From a virus, in the IMG/VR virus record IMGVR_UViG_3300009151_000057, positions 1-64,000 of that record: a DNA stretch of 64,000 nt; one strand, given 5' to 3'. Both the position numbers and the translations under genes were made by a program. The notes beneath the pieces were generated by a model. That model worked only from the letters and a program-made list of their open reading frames with translations. It was not told where the DNA came from and ran no database searches. The stretch's first letter is position 1; each line of letters opens with the position of its first letter. Positions 1 to 7,693 of this stretch are shown here, piece after piece.

Positions 1-309
1 AAATGTATAGTTAATTTTCAAGTTAAATTCTTGACTATTACAAGAAACATTTATTATTGAATAACCACAATTAGTTTTATCTTCAGAAATTTTAATTTCT
101 GATTTATCAAATCCAGCTACATTTAGCATAGCTACATAACGATCTGGCTTATCAATAAAAGTAATTCCTTGTCTATTACTATTATAACTATGTTTATTTA
201 TTGCTACAATAGAGTCTTTCATCAATGAATTATTATTGCTTGTTGTGAAGAGTCCATTAATATCTAATGGCGTTAATGATGTTAGTGTATTTAATGTTGA
301 GTTAAACAT
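1..309 (-). CDS. Small heat-shock protein (Hsp20/alpha-crystallin-like), partial
   Basis: The frame is open from an ATG at 309 down to the window edge, so only the first 103 residues are seen and the C-terminus is missing. After a Ser/Thr/Asn-rich N-terminal arm, the segment DRYVAMLNVAGFDKSEIKIS is the typical start of an alpha-crystallin domain (a 'y.v.l.vpGf.kedi.v' strand pattern). Hsp20 proteins are ATP-independent holdases, and several large tailed phages carry one, probably to help virion protein folding. It is the last visible gene of the leftward operon, 21 bases beyond the glycosyltransferase stop. The family call rests on one motif in an incomplete protein. Confidence 0.65.
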   Translation of the reverse strand, partial: MFNSTLNTLTSLTPLDINGLFTTSNNNSLMKDSIVAINKHSYNSNRQGITFIDKPDRYVAMLNVAGFDKSEIKISEDKTNCGYSIINVSCNSQEFNLKINYTF

Positions 310-330
310 AGAATTTTATTATAATATTTT

Positions 331-1395
331 TTATGCTAATTGAATCTTAGAGAGAATTTCATCTAAAGACTTTTTATATGTGAATTTTTGACCCATAATT
401 GAGCCACACATGTTAAATTGTCCCGCCAGTGTCTCACTTTTTTCCATAGCTGAAATTAATTCATTTTCATCAAATGTTAAGAATGTTCCTTGATTAAAAG
501 AGTCATTTTCTTTAAAAAACACTCCATCTTGTACAGACTCTTCTCCATTTGGTTGAACTAATATTGAATTATCTTCGCTTGCCCATTCTTTATGGGCAGT
601 TCCGTTTAATACAATACTCCATTTGCCCAATGCAGTAGCATTAAAAGCTGGAAGATTCCATCCTTCTCCTCCAGATAATCCAGTTAAATCAATATCAATT
701 GCATTTAAAAAATCATTAACTTCAGTATTTGATTTTAACCAAGGTAAAAAATTAATATTTGAATAATGTTTTCCTTCTGTTAAATTTGCAATGATTTTTT
801 GCATATCTTCTGGTTTAAAAAATGGATTTGTAATACAACAACTTAATAAATATTTGTTATTATTACCGTACTTTTTAAGCCATGTTTTAATAATTTTTTC
901 AGTATGTTTTCGTTTTTCAAACTTTCCACAAAGTCCAAAATGAATAACATCTTGCATGTATTTTTTTTCTGTTGCATGAAAGTCTTCATCAAGACCTAAT
1001 GAAAAAGTATCGGATCCATCAAACTGATCTTTAGCAAACTCAGAAGAGAAAAATGTTTTATCTTGCATTTTAGCAATATTTTTCTCAATATTAGTTGGAG
1101 AATTACATTCGTAAAATGTTAATAAATATTGTCTTCTGGATCTAAGTTGATCAGATCCATTCAAATGCCATAGTTTTAATGTAGTTAAATCTTTATTTAA
1201 AGCATCATGACGATGATTCATTGAGTGATTCAACCAATCAACAAATTGATTGGGGACTTTAAATGATGTTAAATCAATATTTCCTATTGGAAAATATGCT
1301 ATTTCAATTCCAGCTTTAAAAAATTCTCTTAAAAAATTAAAAGAAACATTTCCAAAACTTAATTGATTTAATGGTGCTTCTACAATTAATTTCAT
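331..1395 (-). CDS. Glycosyltransferase, GT4/GT1-like (GT-B fold)
   Basis: A 354-residue protein. A second-domain strand reads FGLCGKFEKRKHTEKIIKTW, as in GT-B glycosyltransferases. Near residue 240 it has SGGEGWNLPAFNATALGKW, the sugar-nucleotide binding 'EGfglp..EAma.G' signature. The first domain is poorly conserved. It would transfer a sugar from an activated donor to an unknown acceptor (virion protein, DNA base or host envelope). It ends 21 bases before the Hsp20-like gene and starts 3 bases after the ssb stop, so it belongs to the same leftward operon. It is one of about nine glycosyltransferase-like genes here. Family call good; substrate unknown. Confidence 0.75.
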   Translation of the reverse strand: MKLIVEAPLNQLSFGNVSFNFLREFFKAGIEIAYFPIGNIDLTSFKVPNQFVDWLNHSMNHRHDALNKDLTTLKLWHLNGSDQLRSRRQYLLTFYECNSPTNIEKNIAKMQDKTFFSSEFAKDQFDGSDTFSLGLDEDFHATEKKYMQDVIHFGLCGKFEKRKHTEKIIKTWLKKYGNNNKYLLSCCITNPFFKPEDMQKIIANLTEGKHYSNINFLPWLKSNTEVNDFLNAIDIDLTGLSGGEGWNLPAFNATALGKWSIVLNGTAHKEWASEDNSILVQPNGEESVQDGVFFKENDSFNQGTFLTFDENELISAMEKSETLAGQFNMCGSIMGQKFTYKKSLDEILSKIQLA

Positions 1396-1398
1396 TTA

Positions 1399-1842
1399 TT
1401 AAAATGGCACATCAGAATCATCTAAATCTGAATGGGAAGATGATTTGGTATTTTTGGTATTTTTGGATGTTTTAGATGGTTCTGTATTATTTGATCCAGT
1501 AGGCTTTTTTTCCTTAGTCTCTGTTTCGTCTTCTTTCTTTCCTGTTGAACAAAATCTAACATCTTGTGCTTTGACATAAAGTTTAGAAAATTTTTGTCCG
1601 TCTTTTTCCCAGGTATCCATGCAAAGTCGCCCATCTACAATTACAGTTCGACCCTTCTTTAACCATTGTGCGCAAAATTCAGAGATTTTTTCCCAAGCTT
1701 CAACATCAATAAAAACAGAATTATCCTTTCTAAAAGGATCATCAACTGCAAGTCTCAACTTAGAGATTCCAGTTCCATTTGCTGTAAATTTTGTCTCTGG
1801 ATCAGAGACAAGGTTTCCAATTAGTACTACTTTATTATACAT
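1399..1842 (-). CDS. ssb: Single-stranded DNA-binding protein
   Basis: A 147-residue protein with the bacterial SSB plan. Residues 1-105 form an OB fold that opens MYNKVVLIGNLVSDPETKF and includes the 'W.kisEf...wlkKG..v.v.Grl' strands. A Ser/Thr/Lys-rich linker follows, and the acidic tail ends DDSDVPF, the hook used to recruit partner proteins such as RecO, primase or nucleases. Length and plan match chromosomal SSB rather than T4 gp32. It coats single-stranded DNA made by the phage replisome. It overlaps the upstream sigma gene by 8 bases, so translation is probably coupled. Confidence 0.95.
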   Translation of the reverse strand: MYNKVVLIGNLVSDPETKFTANGTGISKLRLAVDDPFRKDNSVFIDVEAWEKISEFCAQWLKKGRTVIVDGRLCMDTWEKDGQKFSKLYVKAQDVRFCSTGKKEDETETKEKKPTGSNNTEPSKTSKNTKNTKSSSHSDLDDSDVPF

Positions 1843-2407
1843 AAATATCTTTTTTAATTTCTTCTATGAATCTATCGTGGATGTTTATACAGCCTTGAAC
1901 ACTAACATTTAATTGGGCTGAAATATTTTTCCAAGGCATGGTTTTATTTTTTTCTCCTACCTTGTAGCGTAACTCTATAATTTTTGATACCCTTTTGTCA
2001 AGATGATTCTGAGCTTTTTCGTAAATTTTTGTTATCATTTCTTTTGAAGAAATATTTTCGACTAGTTTAGAGTCTGTGAAATTACAATCTTCTTTTAAAT
2101 TATCAATATCTATATATTTATATTTTGTCCCTCTATTAAACATATTGAGACATTTCCACTTTGTCTCATTTCCTAAATATGTAGAAAATTTTGTATTCCT
2201 ATCTGGATCATAATTTAAAATTGCTTTATAAATAGATATATTTTTTTCGTCTATGATATCATTTTTATCTAAAAAATCGCAATCGTTTGGTATCACAGAA
2301 TTAACCATATCCAAATAAATTCCAGAATGTCGTTCTATTAATTCGTTTAATGAAGTTTCATCCCCTTCATTTTTTACTTTTTTTATAAGGGATATGTCGC
2401 TTTCCAT
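1835..2407 (-). CDS. RNA polymerase sigma-70-family factor
   Basis: A 190-residue protein. Residues about 60-95 contain YDPDRNTKFSTYLGNETKWK, a region-2-like segment (compare 'yDp.rg.kFstya...ir'), followed by a helix that could melt the -10 element. Residues about 130-185 contain a C-terminal helix-turn-helix (MPWKNISAQLNVSVQGCINI), as in region 4. It should redirect host RNA polymerase to phage promoters, possibly those of a later class. It overlaps ssb by 8 bases and the dNMP kinase gene by 25 bases. A second, ECF-like sigma gene lies at 63384, so the phage probably runs at least two phage-controlled transcription classes. Divergent from known factors; family call moderate to good. Confidence 0.7.
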   Translation of the reverse strand: MESDISLIKKVKNEGDETSLNELIERHSGIYLDMVNSVIPNDCDFLDKNDIIDEKNISIYKAILNYDPDRNTKFSTYLGNETKWKCLNMFNRGTKYKYIDIDNLKEDCNFTDSKLVENISSKEMITKIYEKAQNHLDKRVSKIIELRYKVGEKNKTMPWKNISAQLNVSVQGCINIHDRFIEEIKKDIYV

Positions 2408-2967
2408 AAATCTATGTATCCATCTTGTTGTAGGATAGCTATAATAAAAGATTCAACCATTTCTTCAATTTCATTTTCGTTGTCTGTAGTTGTCCAAGTA
2501 TATAAAAATGAAGATTTACAAGCGACTATTGGAGCATTTTCTTCTTCTTCTTTATTGGCTGGAGTTACATAATGACCTTCTGAAATAGTTCGACTTAGAT
2601 TTAATAAAAAAGAATGTTTTGAATTTAAAATCCAATCAGCTTCATTTTCATATCTAATATCAGTTACTACTGGAAGAGTTCTTGGTTCAAAATTTGAATC
2701 TAAAATATTTATCCAATGATCTGGATCTGCTTTTCTCCAAGATTCGCCATAGCCAACAAGTAGCGGTCTTATAATTTTCTTTTCTTCACTATCTTTTGTA
2801 AAAGCAGAAATATTAAAATCACCTTCTGTTAAAAAGGTAATATCAGTTTTTAACTGAGTTGCTAAAGCGTAAGTTTTAGCTTTAATTCCATATCTAGTTA
2901 AAATTTTAACTAGAGCTTCTCCAAAAGTGTCTTTTCCTGTTCTTGCGTATCCAGATATTCCAAACAT
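2383..2967 (-). CDS. Deoxynucleoside monophosphate kinase
   Basis: A 194-residue P-loop kinase starting MFGISGYARTGKDTFG; the Walker A Lys is K12, and the GxxxxGKD form is typical of phage dNMP kinases. RPLLVGYGESWRKADPDHW and VVTDIRYENEAD resemble the acceptor and lid segments of that family. It converts dNMPs to dNDPs for DNA synthesis. The frame could start 7 codons earlier, inside the dut gene, but ATG 2967 lies just after the dut stop and has an AGGAG six bases upstream. That is one of very few Shine-Dalgarno-like sites here, and it may be incidental because it sits in dut codons. Fits the dUTPase, RNR, ThyX and dCMP deaminase pathway. Confidence 0.85.
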   Translation of the reverse strand: MFGISGYARTGKDTFGEALVKILTRYGIKAKTYALATQLKTDITFLTEGDFNISAFTKDSEEKKIIRPLLVGYGESWRKADPDHWINILDSNFEPRTLPVVTDIRYENEADWILNSKHSFLLNLSRTISEGHYVTPANKEEEENAPIVACKSSFLYTWTTTDNENEIEEMVESFIIAILQQDGYIDLWKATYPL

Positions 2968-2968
2968 A

Positions 2969-3490
2969 TTATTCTCCTGTGCTTCCAAATTTTCCAGTTG
3001 ATCTTCTAGATGGCGCTAACTCTGGTACATAAACATGTTCAACTTCAATAGTTTCATTAACTATTAATTGACATATTTTATCTCCATTTTTATAAACCTT
3101 ATCAAAATCAATAGAACATACAAATTGCTCTAATTGAGCGTCCCATTTTAAATCCTTTGGTTGAAAAACATATTTAAATCTAACAAATATTTGATCTCTG
3201 TATTCGGGATCAATCAAACCAACAGAATTCGCTAAAAGTAAATTATATTTTGAAATACTGGATCTAGGTCTGACATCAATATATAAATTTGTTTCTGAAT
3301 TCTTTTGAAGGCAATCAATAAATAAATTTGTTTCAAATTCAATAAAATCAACAGATCTCCAATTTCCATCAGTTGCTTTAACTCCTATTACTTTAGGTTC
3401 CGAAGTGCAACGCACATCAATGCCAATATCGGAAGAATGAGTTTTTTCTTCTAATTTTAAATTGTTTTTTATAAAAATTCTTTTTGTCAT
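2969..3490 (-). CDS. dut: dUTPase (dUTP diphosphatase), trimeric type
   Basis: All five motifs of trimeric dUTPase are present in 173 residues: motif 1 at 20-26 (SDIGIDV), motif 2 at 74-80 (RPRSSIS), motif 3 at 88-98 (NSVGLIDPEYR plus the catalytic Asp region), motif 4 at 136-142 (GDKICQL) and the glycine-rich motif 5 at 163-172 (RSTGKFGSTG). It hydrolyses dUTP to dUMP, keeping uracil out of DNA and feeding the ThyX encoded at 57008. Length is slightly above the usual 140-155 because of an insertion near residues 105-132. It is followed by the dNMP kinase gene with a 1-base gap. Confidence 0.95.
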   Translation of the reverse strand: MTKRIFIKNNLKLEEKTHSSDIGIDVRCTSEPKVIGVKATDGNWRSVDFIEFETNLFIDCLQKNSETNLYIDVRPRSSISKYNLLLANSVGLIDPEYRDQIFVRFKYVFQPKDLKWDAQLEQFVCSIDFDKVYKNGDKICQLIVNETIEVEHVYVPELAPSRRSTGKFGSTGE

Positions 3491-3498
3491 TTTTTTAT

Positions 3499-3798
3499 TT
3501 ATTTATTTAAAAGCTCTTCTAAAGATTTAGCTTCTGAATGAAAACCAGCATTTGCCAAAATCATTGGAGAGTAAAATTCTATAATTTCATTTTCCTCTTT
3601 ATCTAAAAAGAGATTATTATCTAATTTTTTTATTGCGATTGAAGCCGTTAATGAAAATTTATCGGATTCATCAGTCATCATTATATTCTCTATTGCCAAC
3701 GTAGCAGCATTTTCTTCAGAATCCGATTCTACTATACATTGCCAATCAGCGCTTTGACATAGATATAAAAATTCTAAATTGTTAATTTTCCTAATCAT
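3499..3798 (-). CDS. Unknown small phage protein
   Basis: A 99-residue acidic protein starting MIRKINNLEFLYLCQSADWQ; no family recognised. Two beta-rich segments are joined by an acidic stretch, ending ILANAGFHSEAKSLEELLNK. The frame stays open 21 codons further upstream to an ATG at 3861, but I chose ATG 3798. A TTGACT box, 16-base spacer and TATTCT box on the minus strand end exactly 7 bases before it, the same geometry as the other leaderless promoters here. It is then the first gene of the leftward operon and lies 8 bases before dut. Confidence 0.7.
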   Translation of the reverse strand: MIRKINNLEFLYLCQSADWQCIVESDSEENAATLAIENIMMTDESDKFSLTASIAIKKLDNNLFLDKEENEIIEFYSPMILANAGFHSEAKSLEELLNK

Positions 3799-3805
3799 TA
3801 TTAAT

Positions 3806-3833
3806 AGAATATCTTCTTTTCTGAGAAAGTCAA
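3806..3833 (-). promoter_or_regulatory. Leaderless-type promoter for the leftward operon
   Basis: Minus strand: TTGACT at 3833-3828, 16-base spacer, TATTCT at 3811-3806, then 7 bases to ATG 3798. A start point about 7 bases after the -10 box would coincide with the start codon. Confidence 0.65.
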
Positions 3834-3861
3834 CATAAAATATGATTTTTTTAAAAATCAT

Positions 3862-4023
3862 TCTGAGCGCAGCGAAGATTAAAAACGGTTTTTAATTTGG
3901 AGGCGTTTCGCTGAAAATATTTTAACTACACTTTTTTGGCAATGTCAAGCCTAAAATGCAAGTTCTTTAATTTTTTTGTTTATTCTTGACCTACGCATTT
4001 AGATGTGTAAAATCATAACCACT
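3862..4023. promoter_or_regulatory. Divergent control region between the leftward operon and nrdB
   Basis: This 162-base intergenic stretch holds a second possible minus-strand promoter: TTGACA at 3948-3943, 18-base spacer, TAAAAT at 3924-3919. Its transcript would begin with a nested hairpin. The outer stem is CAGCGAA 3870-3876 with TTCGCTG 3907-3913, and the inner near-palindrome is at 3878-3896. On the minus strand the hairpin contains CCTCC, the same letters as the 16S anti-Shine-Dalgarno. It could be a structured leader, an attenuator or a small RNA. The rightward nrdB promoter lies at 3986-4013. Confidence 0.45.
3986..4013 (+). promoter_or_regulatory. Promoter for nrdB-nrdA
   Basis: TTGACC at 3986-3991, 16-base spacer, TAAAAT at 4008-4013, then 10 bases to ATG 4024. 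An upstream in-frame ATG at 4003 falls inside the spacer and would not be transcribed from here. Confidence 0.65.
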
Positions 4024-4995
4024 ATGATTTTCGAGGAACAAATCTCGCGAAAACCCAACCTATACCCTTGGACTGAAAAATTTAAAAAAGTAATGCATGA
4101 CGGTTTTTGGACAGACAAACAATTTTCTTTTGCTTCAGATACGCAACAGTTTAAAACCGACTTAAACGACAAAGAAAGAGAAATTATTGTTAGGACGCTA
4201 TCTGCTATAGGACAGATAGAGGTAGCCGTGAAGACGTTTTGGGCTAAATTAGGAGACAACCTACCACAGCCTTGTTTTCAAGATCTTGGTTATGTAATGG
4301 CAAATGTCGAAGTAATTCATAATGACGCATACGAAAGATTACTTTCTGTTTTGGGGCTAGAAGACGTTTTTGAACAAAATTTAAAACTTGATTGGATACA
4401 GGGTAGAGTCAAATATTTAAAAAAGTATACACATAAGTTCTACAAAGATAGCAAGAAACAATATCTATATGCAATTATCTTGTTCACTCTTTTTGTAGAA
4501 AATGTATCTTTATTTTCTCAATTTTACGTCATTAATTGGTTTGCAAGATTTAAAAACGTCTTAAAAGACACAGATCAACAAGTAAAGTACACTAGGAACG
4601 AAGAGAATATTCATGCTTTGGTTGGTATTAAAATTATTAACACAATCAGAGAAGAGTACCCAGATTTGTTTGACCAAGAATTACAGGATAAAATTCTAAA
4701 TGAAGCCCATGAAGCTTTTGAGTCTGAATCAAAAATTATTGATTGGATGGTAAATGGTACAAATGAAACTAATTTAAGCGCTGATATTTTGAAAGAATTT
4801 ATTAAAAATAGAATCAACGAATCTTTGTTGCAAATAGGATTTGCAACTCCTTTTGTCTGCGACAAAGGAATCTTAGAAAAAACAAATTGGTTCACGGAAG
4901 AATTGTTTGCAAACAATATGGCAGATTTTTTTCATTCTAAGCCAACAGAATACTCACAAAAGGATCAATCATTTACAGCTGACGATTTATTTTAA
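4024..4995 (+). CDS. nrdB: Ribonucleotide reductase class Ia, beta subunit
   Basis: A 323-residue ferritin-like R2 protein. Diiron ligands are visible as VEVIHNDAY (E96 and H99, with the radical tyrosine Y103 at the canonical +7 spacing), a Glu in LFVENVSLF, and NEENIHALVG (the second ExxH). It stores the tyrosyl radical that starts reduction of ribonucleoside diphosphates in NrdA, and its C-terminus (SFTADDLF) should dock onto NrdA. Start chosen at 4024 because the predicted promoter places transcription just before it. NrdA follows after 1 base. The conserved Tyr argues for a classical class Ia enzyme rather than the Tyr-less Ic type. Confidence 0.95.
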   Translation: MIFEEQISRKPNLYPWTEKFKKVMHDGFWTDKQFSFASDTQQFKTDLNDKEREIIVRTLSAIGQIEVAVKTFWAKLGDNLPQPCFQDLGYVMANVEVIHNDAYERLLSVLGLEDVFEQNLKLDWIQGRVKYLKKYTHKFYKDSKKQYLYAIILFTLFVENVSLFSQFYVINWFARFKNVLKDTDQQVKYTRNEENIHALVGIKIINTIREEYPDLFDQELQDKILNEAHEAFESESKIIDWMVNGTNETNLSADILKEFIKNRINESLLQIGFATPFVCDKGILEKTNWFTEELFANNMADFFHSKPTEYSQKDQSFTADDLF

Positions 4996-4996
4996 T

Positions 4997-6670
4997 ATGG
5001 AAGATATATACTGGTTAAACGAAGAATCTAGAATTTTTTTGAGTAGAGGCTATTTATTAGACGGAGAAACAGCAGAACAAAGGATAAAAGACAATGGTAT
5101 AACAGCAGAAAATATTTTAAAAAATCCTGTATATGGAAATCCTGCACAATTTAATGGGTTTGCAGATAAATTTGAATCTTATTTGAAAAGGGGTTGGTAT
5201 ACACAAAGTTCCCCAATCTGGTCTAATTTTGGAAGAGAAAGGGGTTTGCCAATCTCTTGTTTTGGATCATATGTTTCAGATACTATGGACGCAATTATGG
5301 ACAAGGTATCCGAAGTTGGAATTATGACAAAAGGTGGTGGCGGTACATCTGCATTTTTTGGAGAGTTGCGTCCAAGAGGATCGGTTATTTCTTCTGGTGG
5401 CAAATCTACTGGAGCGGTCCACTTCATGCAGTTATTTGATAAATTGATGCAAGTAGTTTCACAAGGAAATGTAAGAAGGGGATCATTTGCATCTTATCTT
5501 CCTATTGATCATCCAGACATACATGAATTTTTAAAAATTAAAGGAGAGGGAGATCCAATTCAAGATATTTCAATAGGAGTATGCATTTCTGATGATTGGA
5601 TGAAGTCAATGATTGGTGGCGATAAAGAAAAAAGAAATATTTGGGCATTGTTAATCGAAAAGAAATTCCAAAGTGGATATCCATATATTTTCTTTACTGA
5701 CAATGTAAATAATGCAGCACCTCAAGTTTACAAAGACAAAGGATTAAAAATATCCCACAGTAATCTATGCACAGAGATAATGCTTTCAAATTCCGAAACA
5801 GAATCTTTTGTTTGCAATCTTTCTTCTTTAAATTTGGAAAAATGGGAGGAATGGAAAGATACGGACGCTGTAGAAACTCTAGTTTTCTTTTTGGACGCTG
5901 TAATGACAGAGTTTATAAATAAAACAGAAAATATGCATCACATGCAATATGCTAGAAATTTTGCTATCAATCAAAGAGCGTTGGGTATTGGTGTCGTTGG
6001 CTGGCACTCCTTATTACAATCAAAAATGATTGCGTTTGAATCTATGGAGGCTAAATTTTTAGATTCTAAGATTTGGAAAACAATTCGCCAACACGCGGAT
6101 GCAGCCACAGAAAAACTTGCTGGATATCTAGGAGAACCCCCTTTACTTGAGGGCTATGGAAGAAGAAATGTTACAACACTAGCTATCGCGCCAACAACTT
6201 CTAGTTCGTTTATTCTTGGTCAAGTCTCTCCAAGCATTGAGCCACTAATGGATAATTACTTCGTTAAAGATTTAGCAAAGTCTAGATCTTCATATAGAAA
6301 TCCATATTTAAAGAGTGTTTTAGCTGATCATTATAAAGATAATGAAGAAATATGGACTAGTATTTTAAAGTCTGGCGGTAGCGTTCAACATTTAAATTTC
6401 TTATCAAAAAAAGAAAAAGATGTGTTCAAAACATTCGGAGAAATTAGCCAAAAAGAAATTGTCATACAAGCATCTAGAAGACAAAAATATATTGATCAAG
6501 GACAAAGTTTAAATCTTAGAATTCATAAAAATACAAAACCAAAAGAAGTAAGCGAATTAATGATCTTTGCTTGGGAACAAGGAATTAAATCTTTATACTA
6601 TCAAAGGGGTGTAAATCCATCTCAAGAACTTGCTAGATCAATTATGGAGTGCAAGAGTTGCGAATCTTAA
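4997..6670 (+). CDS. nrdA: Ribonucleotide reductase class I, alpha subunit
   Basis: A 557-residue catalytic R1 protein. Active-site residues seen: C88 in LPISCF, the GNVRRGSFASYLP segment (158-170), N256-C258-E260 in SNLCTEIML (thiyl radical Cys with its Asn and Glu), the paired Cys C273 in FVCNLSSLNL, and a C-terminal redox pair in MECKSCES (CxxC). There is no N-terminal ATP-cone, so the usual dATP overall-activity switch is absent and the protein is shorter than the ~760-residue E. coli enzyme; loss of that brake suits a phage. Start at 4997, one base after the nrdB stop; the frame extends 30 codons upstream only inside nrdB. Confidence 0.95.
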   Translation: MEDIYWLNEESRIFLSRGYLLDGETAEQRIKDNGITAENILKNPVYGNPAQFNGFADKFESYLKRGWYTQSSPIWSNFGRERGLPISCFGSYVSDTMDAIMDKVSEVGIMTKGGGGTSAFFGELRPRGSVISSGGKSTGAVHFMQLFDKLMQVVSQGNVRRGSFASYLPIDHPDIHEFLKIKGEGDPIQDISIGVCISDDWMKSMIGGDKEKRNIWALLIEKKFQSGYPYIFFTDNVNNAAPQVYKDKGLKISHSNLCTEIMLSNSETESFVCNLSSLNLEKWEEWKDTDAVETLVFFLDAVMTEFINKTENMHHMQYARNFAINQRALGIGVVGWHSLLQSKMIAFESMEAKFLDSKIWKTIRQHADAATEKLAGYLGEPPLLEGYGRRNVTTLAIAPTTSSSFILGQVSPSIEPLMDNYFVKDLAKSRSSYRNPYLKSVLADHYKDNEEIWTSILKSGGSVQHLNFLSKKEKDVFKTFGEISQKEIVIQASRRQKYIDQGQSLNLRIHKNTKPKEVSELMIFAWEQGIKSLYYQRGVNPSQELARSIMECKSCES

Positions 6671-6698
6671 TGACTTTTTATAAAAATTAGTGTAATAT
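6670..6698 (+). promoter_or_regulatory. Possible promoter before the zinc-ribbon fusion gene
   Basis: ATGACT at 6670-6675 (one mismatch to TTGACT), 17-base spacer, TAATAT at 6693-6698, then 8 bases to ATG 6707. It starts at the end of nrdA. Confidence 0.45.
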
Positions 6699-6706
6699 TT
6701 TATCAA

Positions 6707-7693
6707 ATGGAACTCGATTTTTCTGAACAAATTAAAAAATTGTTCGCAAGCAAGGCAGAAAAAACCTGCCCAAATTGCGACAAACCAATGTCAATGTGCA
6801 AATGCGATACATCTAAATCCAAGATGCATCCTGACAAGGAAGATAAGAAAGATAAAGAAATGGAAAAAGGAGATCCAAATGCTGAAAAAGATGAAAAAAT
6901 GAAAGCTAAAAAAGCTCAAGAATCTAAAGACATTAAAGATATTGAGAAAAAAGGCGACATGAATTCAAAAGCTGGGAAGATGTGTTCAAAATGTATGTCT
7001 AAAATGGAAGATACATATGCAGATAAAATGTGCAAAAAATGTATGGCAGAAATGGATGACACATATGCTGCGAAATCAAAAAATGCTACGAATAAAGATG
7101 TAGAAGAAGATCCAAAACATGAGGCTGGAGAATCTCAAGATGAAGAAAATAAAGAAGATCTTGAGAAAATGAATAAAAAAACAAAAGCAAAAAATAAAGA
7201 TCCAGAAGAAGACCCGAAACACGAAGCTGGAGAATCTAAAGATATTGAAGATAAAGAAGATTCTCAGCAAACGAATAAAAAAACAAAAGCCAAAAATAAA
7301 GTAAAAGCATCCTTACAAAGCAAAGTAGAAAAATTTAACGAAAATAATGATCGTCAAATTACTTTAGCTCAAGTTGAGGAAGTTTTTAATAGAGGGTTAA
7401 AAGCTTTTGACACTAATCATAGAGTTGGAGTTTCTAAAATTCAATGGGCATTCGCTAGAGTTAATTCATTTTTTAAGATGGTTTTAAATCAAGTTGTTAA
7501 TACATCTTATGCAAAAGCAGATAGTGATATTCTAACAAATAATTTTGATTCCTCAAATACAGAATTTTCTGCATTTTCAGATATTGAATTTCAATTAGCA
7601 AAAATTTCAATTATAGAAGCTGGTTTAACCGATACAGAGTTACTTGAAGAAGTATCTTTTGCGGCAGAAGATAAAAAAAAAGCAAGACTCTAA
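6707..7693 (+). CDS. Zinc-ribbon, charged-linker phage protein (N-terminal part of a frameshift fusion)
   Basis: A 328-residue product. Four Cys pairs (C21/C24, C31/C33, C93/C96, C109/C112) suggest two zinc ribbons; the second contains a duplicated 'C..CM..M.DTYA' unit. A long Lys/Glu-rich linker carries a repeated block (EEDPKHEAGES, about residues 133 and 167). Residues about 200-320 form a more globular, mostly helical domain. The zero frame ends at TAA 7691-7693, just after a run of nine A. A conserved phage domain with no start codon of its own continues in the -1 frame, so this is probably the first part of a 516-residue protein. Function unknown; a virion or assembly role is a guess. 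Confidence 0.75.
   Translation: MELDFSEQIKKLFASKAEKTCPNCDKPMSMCKCDTSKSKMHPDKEDKKDKEMEKGDPNAEKDEKMKAKKAQESKDIKDIEKKGDMNSKAGKMCSKCMSKMEDTYADKMCKKCMAEMDDTYAAKSKNATNKDVEEDPKHEAGESQDEENKEDLEKMNKKTKAKNKDPEEDPKHEAGESKDIEDKEDSQQTNKKTKAKNKVKASLQSKVEKFNENNDRQITLAQVEEVFNRGLKAFDTNHRVGVSKIQWAFARVNSFFKMVLNQVVNTSYAKADSDILTNNFDSSNTEFSAFSDIEFQLAKISIIEAGLTDTELLEEVSFAAEDKKKARL
7673..7681 (+). other. Probable -1 frameshift site (A9 run)
   Basis: Nine A lie in frame as AAA AAA AAA followed by GCA. Slipping back one base gives ...DKKK-SKTLNKPFRLPSG, which enters the open downstream frame. A-rich heptamers are known -1 slippery sites (dnaX uses A AAA AAG). I see only a weak possible hairpin downstream. A sequencing deletion or insertion in the homopolymer, or polymerase slippage, could give the same pattern. 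Confidence 0.55.

Noticed and set aside
3799-3861. Earlier start of the 3499-3798 gene at ATG 3861
   Set aside because: A TTGACT/16/TATTCT promoter on the minus strand lies between the two ATGs, 7 bases from ATG 3798.
4003-4023. Earlier start for nrdB at ATG 4003
   Set aside because: It falls inside the promoter spacer, upstream of the predicted transcript start, and adds residues not shared by R2 proteins.
7076-7270. Phe/Ile-rich frame on the minus strand opposite the zinc-ribbon gene
   Set aside because: It is the complement of a Lys/Glu-rich linker, which always gives such hydrophobic-looking frames.
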